Positions 8,526 through 17,251 are shown, counted from the first letter of the stretch. The stretch: 64,000 bases of DNA from Flavobacterium pokkalii (GCF_014596575.1 NZ_NASZ01000002.1:1-64000), one strand, 5' to 3'. Translations and numbers: made by a program. The notes: generated from the letters alone by a model not told the origin.

Positions 8526-9472
8526 CAGGCTATAACGGTTTTAGTTTTGAAATTCAACACATAATAACTTCCGATGACAACGGGAAGTACTACGTTAAGA
8601 AACCACATTAGCGTAGAAATAAACACGACAATCCATTCGTTCACGCCAAGAATTCCAAAGAAATAAATAGCCACGCCGCCTTTTACCGCAAAATCTAAAA
8701 ACTGAAAAGTAGGTAAGGAAGAAGCTAAAAAATAAACGCTGGCAATAGTTGCAATTAATGTTAAATAAGGTAAATCGACATCAAAAGCTAAGAATAAAAA
8801 ATAATATTGATGCGAAAAAACCAAATATCGGCAAATGCCTAAAAGGATATTTTTTTGATGAATCGATTTTGGGATTTCGTTAATCTTATGAATCAGTTTT
8901 TCTATCGAATAGCCTTTGATAGCGAATTTTTTGATGGAAAAAAGAAAAAGAATAACAGCGATTAAAATTCCAAAAAGTATTAAAACCGTTTTGGGAGTAA
9001 TTACATTGAAAAGAGAATTGAAATACAGCAACCCAAAAATCCCGAAAATAACCGTTAAAACCATTTGGATTCCGTTGCAAATCAGGTTTAGGAAAACTAC
9101 TTTTTTAGCTTCCGATTTTTTGAAAAACAATGCTTTTCCGGCATATTCGCCCACGCCGTTTGGGGTGAATAATCCGGCTGTTAAGGCTGCTAAAACCTGT
9201 TTGGTCGATTCGCTCACACTGATTTTATGAATGTGTTGGGCTAAATTTTGCCATTTCAAAATTTCAAAATAACGATTTAAAACACTTAATAATAAGACAA
9301 AAGTGATTCCTCCAACGGATTGATTTTTCTGGAATAAAGTGATGAATTTTTGCCAGTCGAGTTTATCGTTATTTGCCAGTTGGTTATAAATAAACCAGAA
9401 TGCGCCGCCAACAATCAAAATTTTGATTAGAAGTACTAGGAATTGCTTAGTTTTGTGTGGTATTGAAATCAT
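8525..9472 (-). CDS. Flippase-like integral membrane protein (LPG synthetase N-terminal/UPF0104 family)
   Basis: 315 aa with seven to nine hydrophobic helices and few charged loops. FTPNGVGEYAGKALFF near 97-113 resembles the glycine-rich signature (P-x-G-x-G-E) of the lysylphosphatidylglycerol synthetase transmembrane family, without the C-terminal synthetase domain. Such stand-alone proteins are often paired with glycosyltransferases acting on lipid carriers, which fits the one-base overlap with the GT2 gene. Transport of a lipid-linked sugar is an inference. Confidence 0.8.
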   Translation of the reverse strand: MISIPHKTKQFLVLLIKILIVGGAFWFIYNQLANNDKLDWQKFITLFQKNQSVGGITFVLLLSVLNRYFEILKWQNLAQHIHKISVSESTKQVLAALTAGLFTPNGVGEYAGKALFFKKSEAKKVVFLNLICNGIQMVLTVIFGIFGLLYFNSLFNVITPKTVLILFGILIAVILFLFSIKKFAIKGYSIEKLIHKINEIPKSIHQKNILLGICRYLVFSHQYYFLFLAFDVDLPYLTLIATIASVYFLASSLPTFQFLDFAVKGGVAIYFFGILGVNEWIVVFISTLMWFLNVVLPVVIGSYYVLNFKTKTVIA

Positions 9473-9527
9473 TGGTGCAAAGAAACGAAAACTTTGAGCT
9501 TTGCACTTTAAACTTTAAATAAATCTT

Positions 9528-10082
9528 TTGGCTAACGAACGCATCATATTAGGAATTGATCCCGGAACCACGATTATGGGCTTTGGATTGATTCGTGTTA
9601 TCAATAAAAAAATGGAGTTTGTGCAACTGAACGAGCTGCAATTGTCTAAATATGATAATCATTATCAAAAGCTGAAAATCATTTTTGAACGCACCATCGA
9701 GTTGATTGAGACCCATTGTCCGGACGAAATTGCAATTGAAGCACCTTTCTTTGGGAAAAATGTGCAATCGATGTTGAAATTAGGTCGTGCTCAGGGAGTT
9801 GCTATGGCGGCTGGACTTTCGAGAGGAATTCCAATTACGGAATACGAACCTAAGAAAATCAAAATGGCGATTACCGGAAACGGAAATGCCAGTAAAGAAC
9901 AGGTGGCTAAAATGCTGCAACAGCTTTTAGGTTTGGCAGCATTGCCTAAAAATCTTGATTCGACGGATGGATTGGCGGCTGCTGTTTGTCATTTTTTCAA
10001 TTCAGGAAAAGTCGTGGCTGGTAAAAGTTATTCGGGTTGGGATGCTTTTGTGAAACAAAATGAAGAAAGAGTTAAGAAGTGA
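9528..10082 (+). CDS. ruvC: Crossover junction endodeoxyribonuclease RuvC
   Basis: Holliday junction resolvase of 184 aa. The catalytic acids are visible: D11 in LGIDPGT, E71 in IAIEAPF, and D144/D147 in LDSTDGLAAA. The basic YEPKKIKMAITGNGNA segment is the expected DNA-contacting stretch. TTG at 9528 is the start that gives the conserved N-terminus; no ATG is available in frame upstream of the first motif. It is divergent from the flippase-like gene and 54 nt upstream of hemW. Confidence 0.95.
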   Translation: MANERIILGIDPGTTIMGFGLIRVINKKMEFVQLNELQLSKYDNHYQKLKIIFERTIELIETHCPDEIAIEAPFFGKNVQSMLKLGRAQGVAMAAGLSRGIPITEYEPKKIKMAITGNGNASKEQVAKMLQQLLGLAALPKNLDSTDGLAAAVCHFFNSGKVVAGKSYSGWDAFVKQNEERVKK

Positions 10083-10136
10083 TCAGTGTTCAGTCTCAGT
10101 GCTGTAAACGGTGACTGCGATTGTAAACTAAAATAA

Positions 10137-11291
10137 ATGTCAGGGATTTACATACACATACCGTTTTGCAAGCAGGCTTGTCATTATTGCGATTTTCATT
10201 TTTCGACTTCGATGAAAAAGGCAGCCGAAATGGTTTTGGCTTTGGCCAAAGAAATTGTCATGCGTAAAAATGAGCTTCTCGACTGCGCTCGAAGTGACAA
10301 AGATGAGCTTGTTGAAACCATTTATTTTGGTGGAGGGACACCAAGTAGATTGTCTATTGCTGATTTGAAATTGCTGATTGATGCCGTTTTTGATAATTAT
10401 TCCATTTCTGAAAATCCCGAAATTACTCTGGAAGCCAATCCGGATGATTTGTCGGAAGAATATTTAATTGCGTTAAAACAAATTGGGATTAATCGTTTGT
10501 CTATTGGGATTCAGTCTTTTTTTGAAGAGGATTTACAAATGATGAATCGGGCGCATAATTCGGCTGAAGCCAAAAAATGTTTGGAACTAGCCAGTCAATA
10601 TTTCGATAATATTTCTCTGGATTTGATTTATGGTATTCCGGGAATGAGTAATGAAAAATGGAAGCAAAATATCGAAACGGCTTTGCGTTTTAATATTCCG
10701 CATATTTCCAGTTATGCTTTGACGGTAGAACCAAAAACGGCTTTGAATAAACTGATTCAAACTGGTAAAATTGCAGAACCGAAAGACGAAGTTGCTTCGG
10801 AACACTTTATGATTTTGGTTGAAATACTCGAAAAGAATGGCTTTGTGCATTATGAGTTGTCCAATTTTGGAAAACCGGATTTTTTTTCAAAAAATAATTC
10901 GGCTTATTGGTTGGGAAAAAAATACATCGGAATTGGGCCTTCGGCGCATAGTTATGATGGAATTTCAAGAAGTTGGAATGTGGCGAATAATGTACTTTAT
11001 ATTAAATCCATTGAGGAAAATAAGTTACCCAATGAAACCGAAAAATTGTCGGTTGAAGACCGTTACAACGAATATATTATGACGGGATTGCGAACGATTT
11101 GGGGTGTTTCATTAGACAGAATTCAGAATGAATTTGGACAAGATTATTTGGATTATTTACTAAAGCAATCCCAGAAATTCCTGAATGATGATTTGCTTTT
11201 TATTGAAAATAACATTTTGAAACCTACTTTAAAAGGAAAGTTCTTGACGGATGGGATTGCATCAGACTTATTTTATTTAAATTTGGAATGA
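10137..11291 (+). CDS. hemW: Radical SAM heme chaperone HemW (coproporphyrinogen oxidase-like)
   Basis: 384 aa. C11-x3-C15-x2-C18 in PFCKQACHYCDF binds the iron-sulfur cluster of a radical SAM enzyme, and GGGTPS at 65-70 is the usual SAM-contact motif; the C-terminus has the HemW domain. The first cluster is CxxxCxxC without the additional cysteine of true HemN, which favours the heme-delivery protein. Residues 46-58 (EL...DEL) contain an 11-residue insertion encoded by a short repeat, between the first helix and the GGGTPS strand. Confidence 0.92.
   Translation: MSGIYIHIPFCKQACHYCDFHFSTSMKKAAEMVLALAKEIVMRKNELLDCARSDKDELVETIYFGGGTPSRLSIADLKLLIDAVFDNYSISENPEITLEANPDDLSEEYLIALKQIGINRLSIGIQSFFEEDLQMMNRAHNSAEAKKCLELASQYFDNISLDLIYGIPGMSNEKWKQNIETALRFNIPHISSYALTVEPKTALNKLIQTGKIAEPKDEVASEHFMILVEILEKNGFVHYELSNFGKPDFFSKNNSAYWLGKKYIGIGPSAHSYDGISRSWNVANNVLYIKSIEENKLPNETEKLSVEDRYNEYIMTGLRTIWGVSLDRIQNEFGQDYLDYLLKQSQKFLNDDLLFIENNILKPTLKGKFLTDGIASDLFYLNLE
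10270..10310 (+). repeat. Short repeat inserted in frame inside hemW, with 8-bp flanking duplication
   Basis: ATGAGCTT occurs at 10270-10277 and again at 10303-10310. The 25 bases between contain CGACTGCGCTCGAAGTGACA, whose TCGA ends are inverted copies. The period is 33 nt (11 codons), so the gene stays open. The core CGACTGCGCTCGA recurs in the next gene. Confidence 0.75.
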
Positions 11292-11294
11292 TTG

Positions 11295-11379
11295 TTTAAC
11301 CGCAAAGAAAACAAAGAAGGCGCAATGAGCGCAAAGCTTTGTGAGCTTCGCGTAAACCTTTGTGCCCTTTGCGGTTAAA
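11295..11379. repeat. Intergenic inverted repeat of the CCGCAAAG type
   Basis: TTTAACCGCAAAG at the left and CTTTGCGGTTAAA at the right are perfect 13-bp inverted copies, enclosing further GCAAAG/CTTTGTG pieces. It fills nearly the whole gap between hemW and the cyclase gene and ends just before the start codon. Related pieces lie at 30064 and 34800. Confidence 0.75.
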
Positions 11380-11384
11380 AATAT

Positions 11385-12149
11385 ATGATAATAAAAATCA
11401 ACAACTTCGAAGTCGATTTATCAAAACCCATTGATATTTCCATTCCGTTAACGAATACGGATGCGAATCCGATTGCCTGGTATTTGAGTAAACCGGAAAT
11501 CAAACCGGTGGTTTTTGGTAATTGGACGGGAAGTGTTCAGTCAGGTGCTTCGACTAATTTTAATACCATTGTTTTTAATCCGCATGCTCATGGAACGCAC
11601 ACCGAGTGTTTGGGGCATATTACCAAAGATTTTTATAGTATCAATCAATGTTTGAAGCAATTTTTCTTTTTGGCCGAATTAATTTCAGTTCAGCCGGAAC
11701 AGCAGAGAGAAGATTTGGTGATTACTTTAGAAAATATAACGACTGCGCTCGATGTGACATTAGAATCAGGTTTGGTAAAAGAAGCTTTAATCATTCGCAC
11801 TTTACCTAATTTGGAAATGAAAAAGCATCAGAATTATTCGAATACGAATCCTCCTTTTTTGTCTGAAGAAGCAGCGATTTTTATTCGCGAAAGCGGAATT
11901 CAGCATCTTTTAATTGATTTGCCTAGTGTAGATAAAGAACAGGATGAGGGTAATTTATTAGCACATAAGGCATTTTGGAATGTGAAAAATGTGAGTAATT
12001 TGAATACGGATGCCCGACGGAATGCTACGATTACCGAAATGATTTATGTGCCGGATGAAGTTCCGGACGGCAATTATTTATTGAATTTGCAAATAGTTTC
12101 TTTTGAAAATGATGCGAGTCCGAGTAAACCTGTTTTGTATAAAATATGA
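11385..12149 (+). CDS. Cyclase family protein (kynurenine formamidase-like metal hydrolase)
   Basis: 254 aa, cytoplasmic. The metal-binding motif of the family is seen as HAHGTHTECLGH at 67-78 (H67, H69, H72, E74, H78), where many members have Asp instead of Glu. The family includes arylformamidases and other amide or lactone hydrolases, so the substrate is not assigned. Its 3' end overlaps the GNAT gene by four bases, which points to one transcript with the next two genes. Residues 114-127 carry TLE twice with an 11-residue period around the repeat core described separately. Confidence 0.82.
   Translation: MIIKINNFEVDLSKPIDISIPLTNTDANPIAWYLSKPEIKPVVFGNWTGSVQSGASTNFNTIVFNPHAHGTHTECLGHITKDFYSINQCLKQFFFLAELISVQPEQQREDLVITLENITTALDVTLESGLVKEALIIRTLPNLEMKKHQNYSNTNPPFLSEEAAIFIRESGIQHLLIDLPSVDKEQDEGNLLAHKAFWNVKNVSNLNTDARRNATITEMIYVPDEVPDGNYLLNLQIVSFENDASPSKPVLYKI
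11727..11765 (+). repeat. Repeat core inside the cyclase gene, 33-nt period
   Basis: CGACTGCGCTCGATGTGACA (11740-11759) differs from the hemW copy by one base. TTAGAA lies on both sides, at 11727 and 11760, again 33 nt apart and in frame. The flanking duplication is only six bases, so the case is weaker than in hemW. Confidence 0.5.
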
Positions 12150-12544
12150 TTAGTGTTTCAATTGATAAAAGTAAGTTGGATATTGCTTTTATCCATAATT
12201 TTACCAAAGATATTTACTGGGCTGCGCCCAGAACTATGGAGGAGGTTCAGCTTTGTGTAGATTCTTCTTTTTGTTTCGGGATTTATCTGAATGAGGAGCA
12301 AATTGGTTTTGCGCGAGTGATAACTGATTATGTGGTTTTTGCTTATGTGATGGATGTTTTTATTGATGAAAAGCACCGAGGGAAAGGTTATGCTTCGATT
12401 TTAATTGGTGCTATGATGAAGGAACCTGCTTTACAGCAAATTAAAATTTGGCGATTAGCCACGACAGATGCGCATTTTTTATATGAAAAATTTGGATTCA
12501 AATTGTTAGCTCATCCGGAAAAATTAATGGAAAAAGTGTTGTGA
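12146..12544 (+). CDS. GNAT family N-acetyltransferase
   Basis: 132 aa, a single acetyltransferase domain. The acetyl-CoA loop is DEKHRGKGYASILIGAMM (about 73-90), matching the R-x-x-G-x-G/A pattern, preceded by the usual beta strand AYVMDVFID. It overlaps the cyclase gene by four bases and the YjbR gene by one base. The acceptor is unknown. Confidence 0.88.
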   Translation: MISVSIDKSKLDIAFIHNFTKDIYWAAPRTMEEVQLCVDSSFCFGIYLNEEQIGFARVITDYVVFAYVMDVFIDEKHRGKGYASILIGAMMKEPALQQIKIWRLATTDAHFLYEKFGFKLLAHPEKLMEKVL

Positions 12545-12906
12545 TGAATTTAGAAGAATATTACGAATATTGTCTTTCCAAAAAGGGAGTGACGGAACAT
12601 TTTCCTTTTGATCAGGATACTTTGGTTTTTAAAGTAGGCGGAAAGATGTTTGCGCTTTCGTCTTTAAAACAATGGGAGTTGGGGCAGCCGTCAGTAAATT
12701 TAAAATGCGATCCTGATCAGGCTAAAGAGTGGCGGTTACAGTTTGAAGCGGTGCAGCCGGGTTTTCACATGAATAAAAAACATTGGAATACGGTTGCGAT
12801 TAACAAGGATGTTTCGGATGTTTTATTGAAAGAAATGATTGATTGTTCTTACGAATTAGTCTTTGCTAGTTTGTCTAAAAAACTCCAGTCAGAATTGAAA
12901 GATTGA
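12544..12906 (+). CDS. MmcQ/YjbR family protein
   Basis: About 120 aa, the usual length. The N-terminus EEYYEYCLSKKGVTEHFPF and the following VFKVGGKMFALSSL are the family hallmarks, and the C-terminal half has the conserved W-NTVAI segment. I use ATG at 12544, which overlaps the preceding TGA by one base; GTG at 12541 is possible. The fold resembles DNA-binding CyaY-like proteins, but a role has not been settled. It is last in a three-gene overlapping set. Confidence 0.85.
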   Translation: MNLEEYYEYCLSKKGVTEHFPFDQDTLVFKVGGKMFALSSLKQWELGQPSVNLKCDPDQAKEWRLQFEAVQPGFHMNKKHWNTVAINKDVSDVLLKEMIDCSYELVFASLSKKLQSELKD

Positions 12907-12990
12907 GAGTGTGTTCAAAATTTATTTATCTTAATAAAAACAAAAGTGAGTAAAATTTGTTTTTCTAAAATTTTTTTTCCACATTTGTCA

Positions 12991-13004
12991 TGTAAACGTT
13001 TACA
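12991..13004. promoter_or_regulatory. LacI-type operator upstream of the regulator gene
   Basis: TGTAAACGTTTACA is a perfect 14-bp palindrome with the central CG typical of LacI-family sites. It ends 9 nt before the regulator start, which suggests autorepression. An identical copy precedes the downstream operon. Confidence 0.85.
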
Positions 13005-13013
13005 TTTATCAAA

Positions 13014-14021
13014 TTGTCAAATCTAAAAGCAGTAGCGGAACATTCTAAGGTTTCTATAGCCACGGTATCTAGGGTTATCAATAATGATCCTAAGGTAAGT
13101 CGTGAAACTGTGCTTAAAGTTCAGGCTTCGATTGCTGCTTTAGAATACAAACCTAACCGTGTTGCACAGCGTTTGAGAAGTTCTAACAGTAAAACAAAAT
13201 TGTTAGGACTAATTATTCCCGATATTCAAAATCCCTTTTTTGTTGATGTGGTAAGAGGTGTTGAAGATTATGCTTATCAGAACAATTTTGCCGTTATGAT
13301 TGGGAATTTTGGTCAGGATGAGAAAAAGGAAAAATTGTACTTGGATATTTTCCAATCGGAGAATATTGATGGATTAATCGTGGCGCCAATTCATGGGAAA
13401 GATAAAGGAATTGAGAATTTGGTTAAAAAGAATATTCCGGTGGTTTGTATTGACAGAGGTTTGACAGAGATTGATGTAGATGTGGTAAAAGTAGATAATG
13501 AGTTAGGGGCTTTCAATGCTATTGACCATTTATTGAATATGGGTCATAAAAGAATTGCTTTTATTTCGGGGAATTTTAAGATTCCAACCTATATCGAACG
13601 TATGTCGGGTTATAAAAAAGCTTTGGAAAAACATGGGGTTCCATTTGATGAAAGTTTGGTTTTTGCCCGAAATACCGATTATAAAAGTGGATTTGAAATA
13701 GCTCAGAAAATTTTAGAATTGGAACAAAGACCAACCGCTATTTTTTCTGGGAATAACTTGTTGACTTTAGGTGCGCTGGAAGCGATACATGCTGAAAATA
13801 TTAAAATTCCTGAAGAAATTTCTATCATTGGTTTTGATGATATGCCTTGGTCTATTTCGTTGAATCCGCCATTGACAGCAGTGCGTCAGCCCGGATTTGA
13901 TATGGGGAGAAAAGCAGCAGAGATGCTTTATGAAAGGATTGCAAATCCAGGGAAAAAGAAAGAAAATGTTATTTTGAAAACGGAGTTAATGCTGAGGAAA
14001 TCGACTACTCGAATTGAGTAG
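13014..14021 (+). CDS. LacI family transcriptional regulator of the acid-sugar operon
   Basis: 335 aa. Residues 1-50 form the LacI helix-turn-helix (LKAVAEHSKVSIATVSRVINN) plus hinge helix (YKPNRVAQRLRS); residues 60-335 form a periplasmic-binding-protein-like sensor (LGLIIPDIQNPFF, IDGLIVAP, GFDDMPWS). TTG at 13014 is taken as start because it opens the conserved helix-turn-helix; no ATG is available. Two identical palindromes, one before this gene and one before the next, make it the likely local repressor. The ligand is probably a sugar acid or an intermediate of the pathway encoded downstream. Confidence 0.92.
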   Translation: MSNLKAVAEHSKVSIATVSRVINNDPKVSRETVLKVQASIAALEYKPNRVAQRLRSSNSKTKLLGLIIPDIQNPFFVDVVRGVEDYAYQNNFAVMIGNFGQDEKKEKLYLDIFQSENIDGLIVAPIHGKDKGIENLVKKNIPVVCIDRGLTEIDVDVVKVDNELGAFNAIDHLLNMGHKRIAFISGNFKIPTYIERMSGYKKALEKHGVPFDESLVFARNTDYKSGFEIAQKILELEQRPTAIFSGNNLLTLGALEAIHAENIKIPEEISIIGFDDMPWSISLNPPLTAVRQPGFDMGRKAAEMLYERIANPGKKKENVILKTELMLRKSTTRIE

Positions 14022-14039
14022 TTTTTTTTGGTTTAAAAA

Positions 14040-14053
14040 TGTAAACGTTTACA
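14040..14053. promoter_or_regulatory. LacI-type operator upstream of the acid-sugar operon
   Basis: A second perfect TGTAAACGTTTACA, identical to the copy at 12991. It lies 70 nt before the start of the alcohol dehydrogenase gene, suited to controlling that transcript. Confidence 0.85.
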
Positions 14054-14122
14054 TTTTTGAATTTAAAAGGTTTTTTAGTGTTAAAAAGTTGTTGTATAGA
14101 GCTTTATGTTAAAAGAGAAAGA

Positions 14123-15265
14123 ATGAAAGAAATTGTAATTTTAAATCCTAATCGTGTTGTTTTCGGGGAGGGAAGTATGCAGCGATTTGTGGATGATTTT
14201 GTAGAAAAAGGTTTTAAACGTTTGTTTTTGTTGAGTATTACTGAACTTAGTCATACGTTGGCTTCTTTTTTAAATACATTAACATCACAAGGAGTTGAAA
14301 TTGTTATTGATGAATCAATTGTAGGAGAGCCAACATTTGATGATTTTAATAAAACATTAGAAAAAGCCATTGCCTTTAACGCCGACAGTGTTGTGGGAAT
14401 TGGGGGTGGAAGTGTTTTGGATGTGGCTAAATTAGTGGCTGCTCAGTTAAAAAACACGCAAACTTTAGACGAAATAAAAGGAATCGGAAATCTTAAGGAA
14501 AGACAAATTTATGTGGCTTGTATCCCAACGACTTCCGGAACGGGAAGTGAGGTTTCGCCAAATGCTATTTTTGTGAATGAATTAGGAGAAAAAGTAGGGA
14601 TTATTAGTCCGTTTTTAGTGCCCGATGCGGCTTATATTGATCCGGTTTTGACGGTTTCTTTACCAAAAAGTATCACTGCTGCTACCGGAATTGATGCCTT
14701 AACGCATTGTTTAGAAGCGTATACTAATAAATTTGCACATCCTTTTGTGGATTTGTATGCTTTAGAAGGGGTACGACTGATTGCTAAATATTTAAAAAGA
14801 GCCTGTGATAATGGTTCGGATTTAGAAGCCAGAGCGCAGGTTGCCTTAGGGAGTATGTATGGAGGAATGTGTTTAGGACCTGTAAACACGGCTGCTGTTC
14901 ATGCTTTGTCTTATCCGTTGGGAGTAGAATATCATATTCCACACGGATTATCAAATGCTTTGTTGTTACCTTATGTGATGGAATATAACATTGAAGCCGA
15001 TGTGAGTAAATACGAACGTATCGCTGAGGTTTTAGGCGCAGAAAAGAAAGCGACTTCTAAAGAAACGGCTTTGGAAGGTGTGAAAATCATGAAGCAATTA
15101 ATTGCTGATTGTGGTTTACCACTTACGTTGAGTGAGGCAGGGGTAAAAGAAGAATCGATTCCTCAATTGGCTGAAGGAGCCATAAAAGTACAACGTTTGT
15201 TGAAAAATAATATTAGAGAAATTGCCGTAGAAGATGCTGTAGCGATTTATCAATCGGCTTTTTAG
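14123..15265 (+). CDS. Iron-containing alcohol dehydrogenase
   Basis: 380 aa when started at ATG 14123, which has AAAAGAGAAAG upstream and gives the family N-terminus; an earlier in-frame TTG at 14057 would add 22 residues that do not look like the family. NAD(P) is bound by GIGGGSVLDVAKL. Metal ligands are expected in the DAAYIDP, ALTHCLEAY and HALSYPLG...HIPHG segments, all present. Such enzymes interconvert small hydroxy-aldehydes or hydroxyacids with their oxo forms. First gene of a five-gene operon; the substrate is not identifiable from sequence. Confidence 0.9.
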   Translation: MKEIVILNPNRVVFGEGSMQRFVDDFVEKGFKRLFLLSITELSHTLASFLNTLTSQGVEIVIDESIVGEPTFDDFNKTLEKAIAFNADSVVGIGGGSVLDVAKLVAAQLKNTQTLDEIKGIGNLKERQIYVACIPTTSGTGSEVSPNAIFVNELGEKVGIISPFLVPDAAYIDPVLTVSLPKSITAATGIDALTHCLEAYTNKFAHPFVDLYALEGVRLIAKYLKRACDNGSDLEARAQVALGSMYGGMCLGPVNTAAVHALSYPLGVEYHIPHGLSNALLLPYVMEYNIEADVSKYERIAEVLGAEKKATSKETALEGVKIMKQLIADCGLPLTLSEAGVKEESIPQLAEGAIKVQRLLKNNIREIAVEDAVAIYQSAF

Positions 15266-15274
15266 ATACATAAA

Positions 15275-16204
15275 ATGAAGAAAATTAAAAAATATAATGG
15301 AGTTGTGGTACCAATGGTTACGCCATTGCGTGCCGATTTGAGTATCGATTTGGATGCGGCTGGTGTTTTGGTTAATCATTTAATCGAAGGCGGATGCCAT
15401 CCTTTTGTGTTAGGAACTACGGGCGAATCCAGCTCGATTTCTTTGGAAAGCAAAATTGCTTTGGTCAAAAAAACTGTTGAGGTTGCCAAAGGGAAAGCGG
15501 TGGTTTATGCCGGAATTTCAGGAAACTGTTTCCAGGAATCGGTGGATCAGGCTAAAATGTACACCGATTTAGGAGTGGATGTTTTAGTGGCTCATGTACC
15601 GTTTTATTATCCGTTGAGTCAAAATCATATTTTAAATTATTTTAATCAATTGGCTTCGGCAGTCGCATTGCCATTGATTATTTATAATATGCCAATGACT
15701 ACTAACATGTCAATTGATTTAGAAACGGCTGATGCATTGAGTAAACACCCAAACATTGTTGGCTATAAAGAATCCGAAAGAGGCGAAGAACGTATGGCAA
15801 AAGCCATCGGACTGTGGAAAGACCGTGAGGATTTCGCTTATTTGTTAGGTTGGGCGGCAAAATCCTATGAAGGAATGTTGCTGGGTGCAGACGGATTAGT
15901 ACCGAGTACCGGAAATTTAACACCGCAATTGTACAGTACAATTTATGAAAGCGTTTTAGCAGGAAATAATGCAGCGGCTCAAAAAGCTCAGGAAAAAAGC
16001 GATGCGATTTCTAAAATTTATCAGGAAAACCAAATATTATGCAACGCTATTCCTATTCTGAAATCTTTATTGGCAAATTATAAGCTTTGTACTAAAGCCG
16101 TTTTATTGCCAATGATTGCTGTGAATGAAGCGGATGAAAAAACAGCATTGGAAAAAATTAAAAATTACGGAAACGATTTAAAAAGCATAAACAGTATTGA
16201 ATAA
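15275..16204 (+). CDS. Dihydrodipicolinate synthase/N-acetylneuraminate lyase family aldolase
   Basis: 309 aa, a TIM-barrel class I aldolase. GTTGESSS near 48-55 is the carboxylate-binding motif, IIYNMP near 137-142 holds the Tyr, and GYKES near 165 holds the Schiff-base Lys. The family adds or removes pyruvate from many 2-oxo acids. Beside an acid-sugar kinase and a PdxA-like dehydrogenase, a catabolic 2-oxo-3-deoxy-acid cleavage is more likely than lysine synthesis, but this is inference. The stop overlaps the next start by one base (TAATG). Confidence 0.88.
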   Translation: MKKIKKYNGVVVPMVTPLRADLSIDLDAAGVLVNHLIEGGCHPFVLGTTGESSSISLESKIALVKKTVEVAKGKAVVYAGISGNCFQESVDQAKMYTDLGVDVLVAHVPFYYPLSQNHILNYFNQLASAVALPLIIYNMPMTTNMSIDLETADALSKHPNIVGYKESERGEERMAKAIGLWKDREDFAYLLGWAAKSYEGMLLGADGLVPSTGNLTPQLYSTIYESVLAGNNAAAQKAQEKSDAISKIYQENQILCNAIPILKSLLANYKLCTKAVLLPMIAVNEADEKTALEKIKNYGNDLKSINSIE

Positions 16205-17247
16205 TGGAGAATAGAAAGCCAATATTAGGGATAACTATGGGAGATCCCGCCAGTATAGGACCTGAAGTAGCTGTAAAAGCTTTGTTAGATCCAAAAGTGT
16301 ATGAAGCCTGTAATCCTGTTTTGGTGGGAGAAGCAGATGTTTTTGAGCAGGCAATTGCTTTTTGTGGTTTGGATTTAAAAGTAAATCGTATTTCAAAAAT
16401 TGCGGATGCCAAATTTGAAAAAGGAACCGCCGATGTTTTTGATTTGAATTATATGAATATTGCCGATTTAAAAATGGGCGAAATCACTGCCGAAGCTGGA
16501 GATGTGGCTTTTAGAACAGTGGTTAAAAATATCGAATTGGCCTTAGCCGGAGAAATTGACGGAACGGTAACAGGTCCAATCAACAAAGAGTCTATTCAAA
16601 AAGCGGGACATATTTTTGCCGGGCACACCGAAATTTATGCGCATTATACCAATACCAAAAAATACGGAATGTTATTGGTGGAGGAAAATTTAAGAGTAAT
16701 TCACGTTTCTACGCACGTTTCCTTAAGACAGGCGTGTGATTTGGTTAAAAAAGACCGAATATTAGATACTATTTACCTTATCGATGATGCCTGTAAAAAA
16801 CTGGGTGTTCAAAATCCTAAAATCGGCGTAGCCGGATTGAATCCGCATGCCAGTGACGGAGGACTTTTTGGTTGGGAAGAAGAGCAGGAAATTATTCCGG
16901 CAGTCAATGAAGCTTTAGCAAAAGGCTATAATGTGGAAGGTCCAATTCCTGCCGATACTTTGTTTCCAAAAGCTATTGGAGGTGTTTATGATGGTTGTGT
17001 GGCTATGTACCACGATCAGGGACATATTCCGTTTAAAGCGGTTGGGTTTAATTGGGATCAGTCCAAAGGACAAATGAAAAGCGTTAGAGGTGTAAATATT
17101 ACTTTAGGGCTTCCTATTATTCGAACTTCGGTAGATCATGGTACGGCTATGGAAATTGCAGGAAGAGGTATTGCCAGTCCGGATGCTATGGTGCTTGCTG
17201 TTGAATACGCGGCAAGATTACACAAAAATAAACAAGACAAGCAGTAG
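16204..17247 (+). CDS. PdxA-family 4-phospho-hydroxyacid dehydrogenase (PdxA2-like)
   Basis: 347 aa. The family motifs are GDPASIGPEV near 12, GHTEIYAHYT near 139, GLNPHASDGGLFG near 208 and MYHDQGHIPFK near 267, giving the three metal-binding histidines. True PdxA acts in vitamin B6 synthesis; paralogues paired with DUF1537 kinases oxidise and decarboxylate 4-phospho-threonate or 4-phospho-erythronate to dihydroxyacetone phosphate. The immediately following DUF1537 gene makes the catabolic role the better reading. It is translationally coupled to the upstream aldolase. Confidence 0.9.
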   Translation: MENRKPILGITMGDPASIGPEVAVKALLDPKVYEACNPVLVGEADVFEQAIAFCGLDLKVNRISKIADAKFEKGTADVFDLNYMNIADLKMGEITAEAGDVAFRTVVKNIELALAGEIDGTVTGPINKESIQKAGHIFAGHTEIYAHYTNTKKYGMLLVEENLRVIHVSTHVSLRQACDLVKKDRILDTIYLIDDACKKLGVQNPKIGVAGLNPHASDGGLFGWEEEQEIIPAVNEALAKGYNVEGPIPADTLFPKAIGGVYDGCVAMYHDQGHIPFKAVGFNWDQSKGQMKSVRGVNITLGLPIIRTSVDHGTAMEIAGRGIASPDAMVLAVEYAARLHKNKQDKQ

Positions 17248-17251
17248 GAAG

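Noticed and set aside
17138-17251. Upstream extension of the acid-sugar kinase into pdxA
   Set aside because: The family N-terminus begins at 17252 after a good ribosome-binding sequence; the extension reads pdxA codons in another frame.
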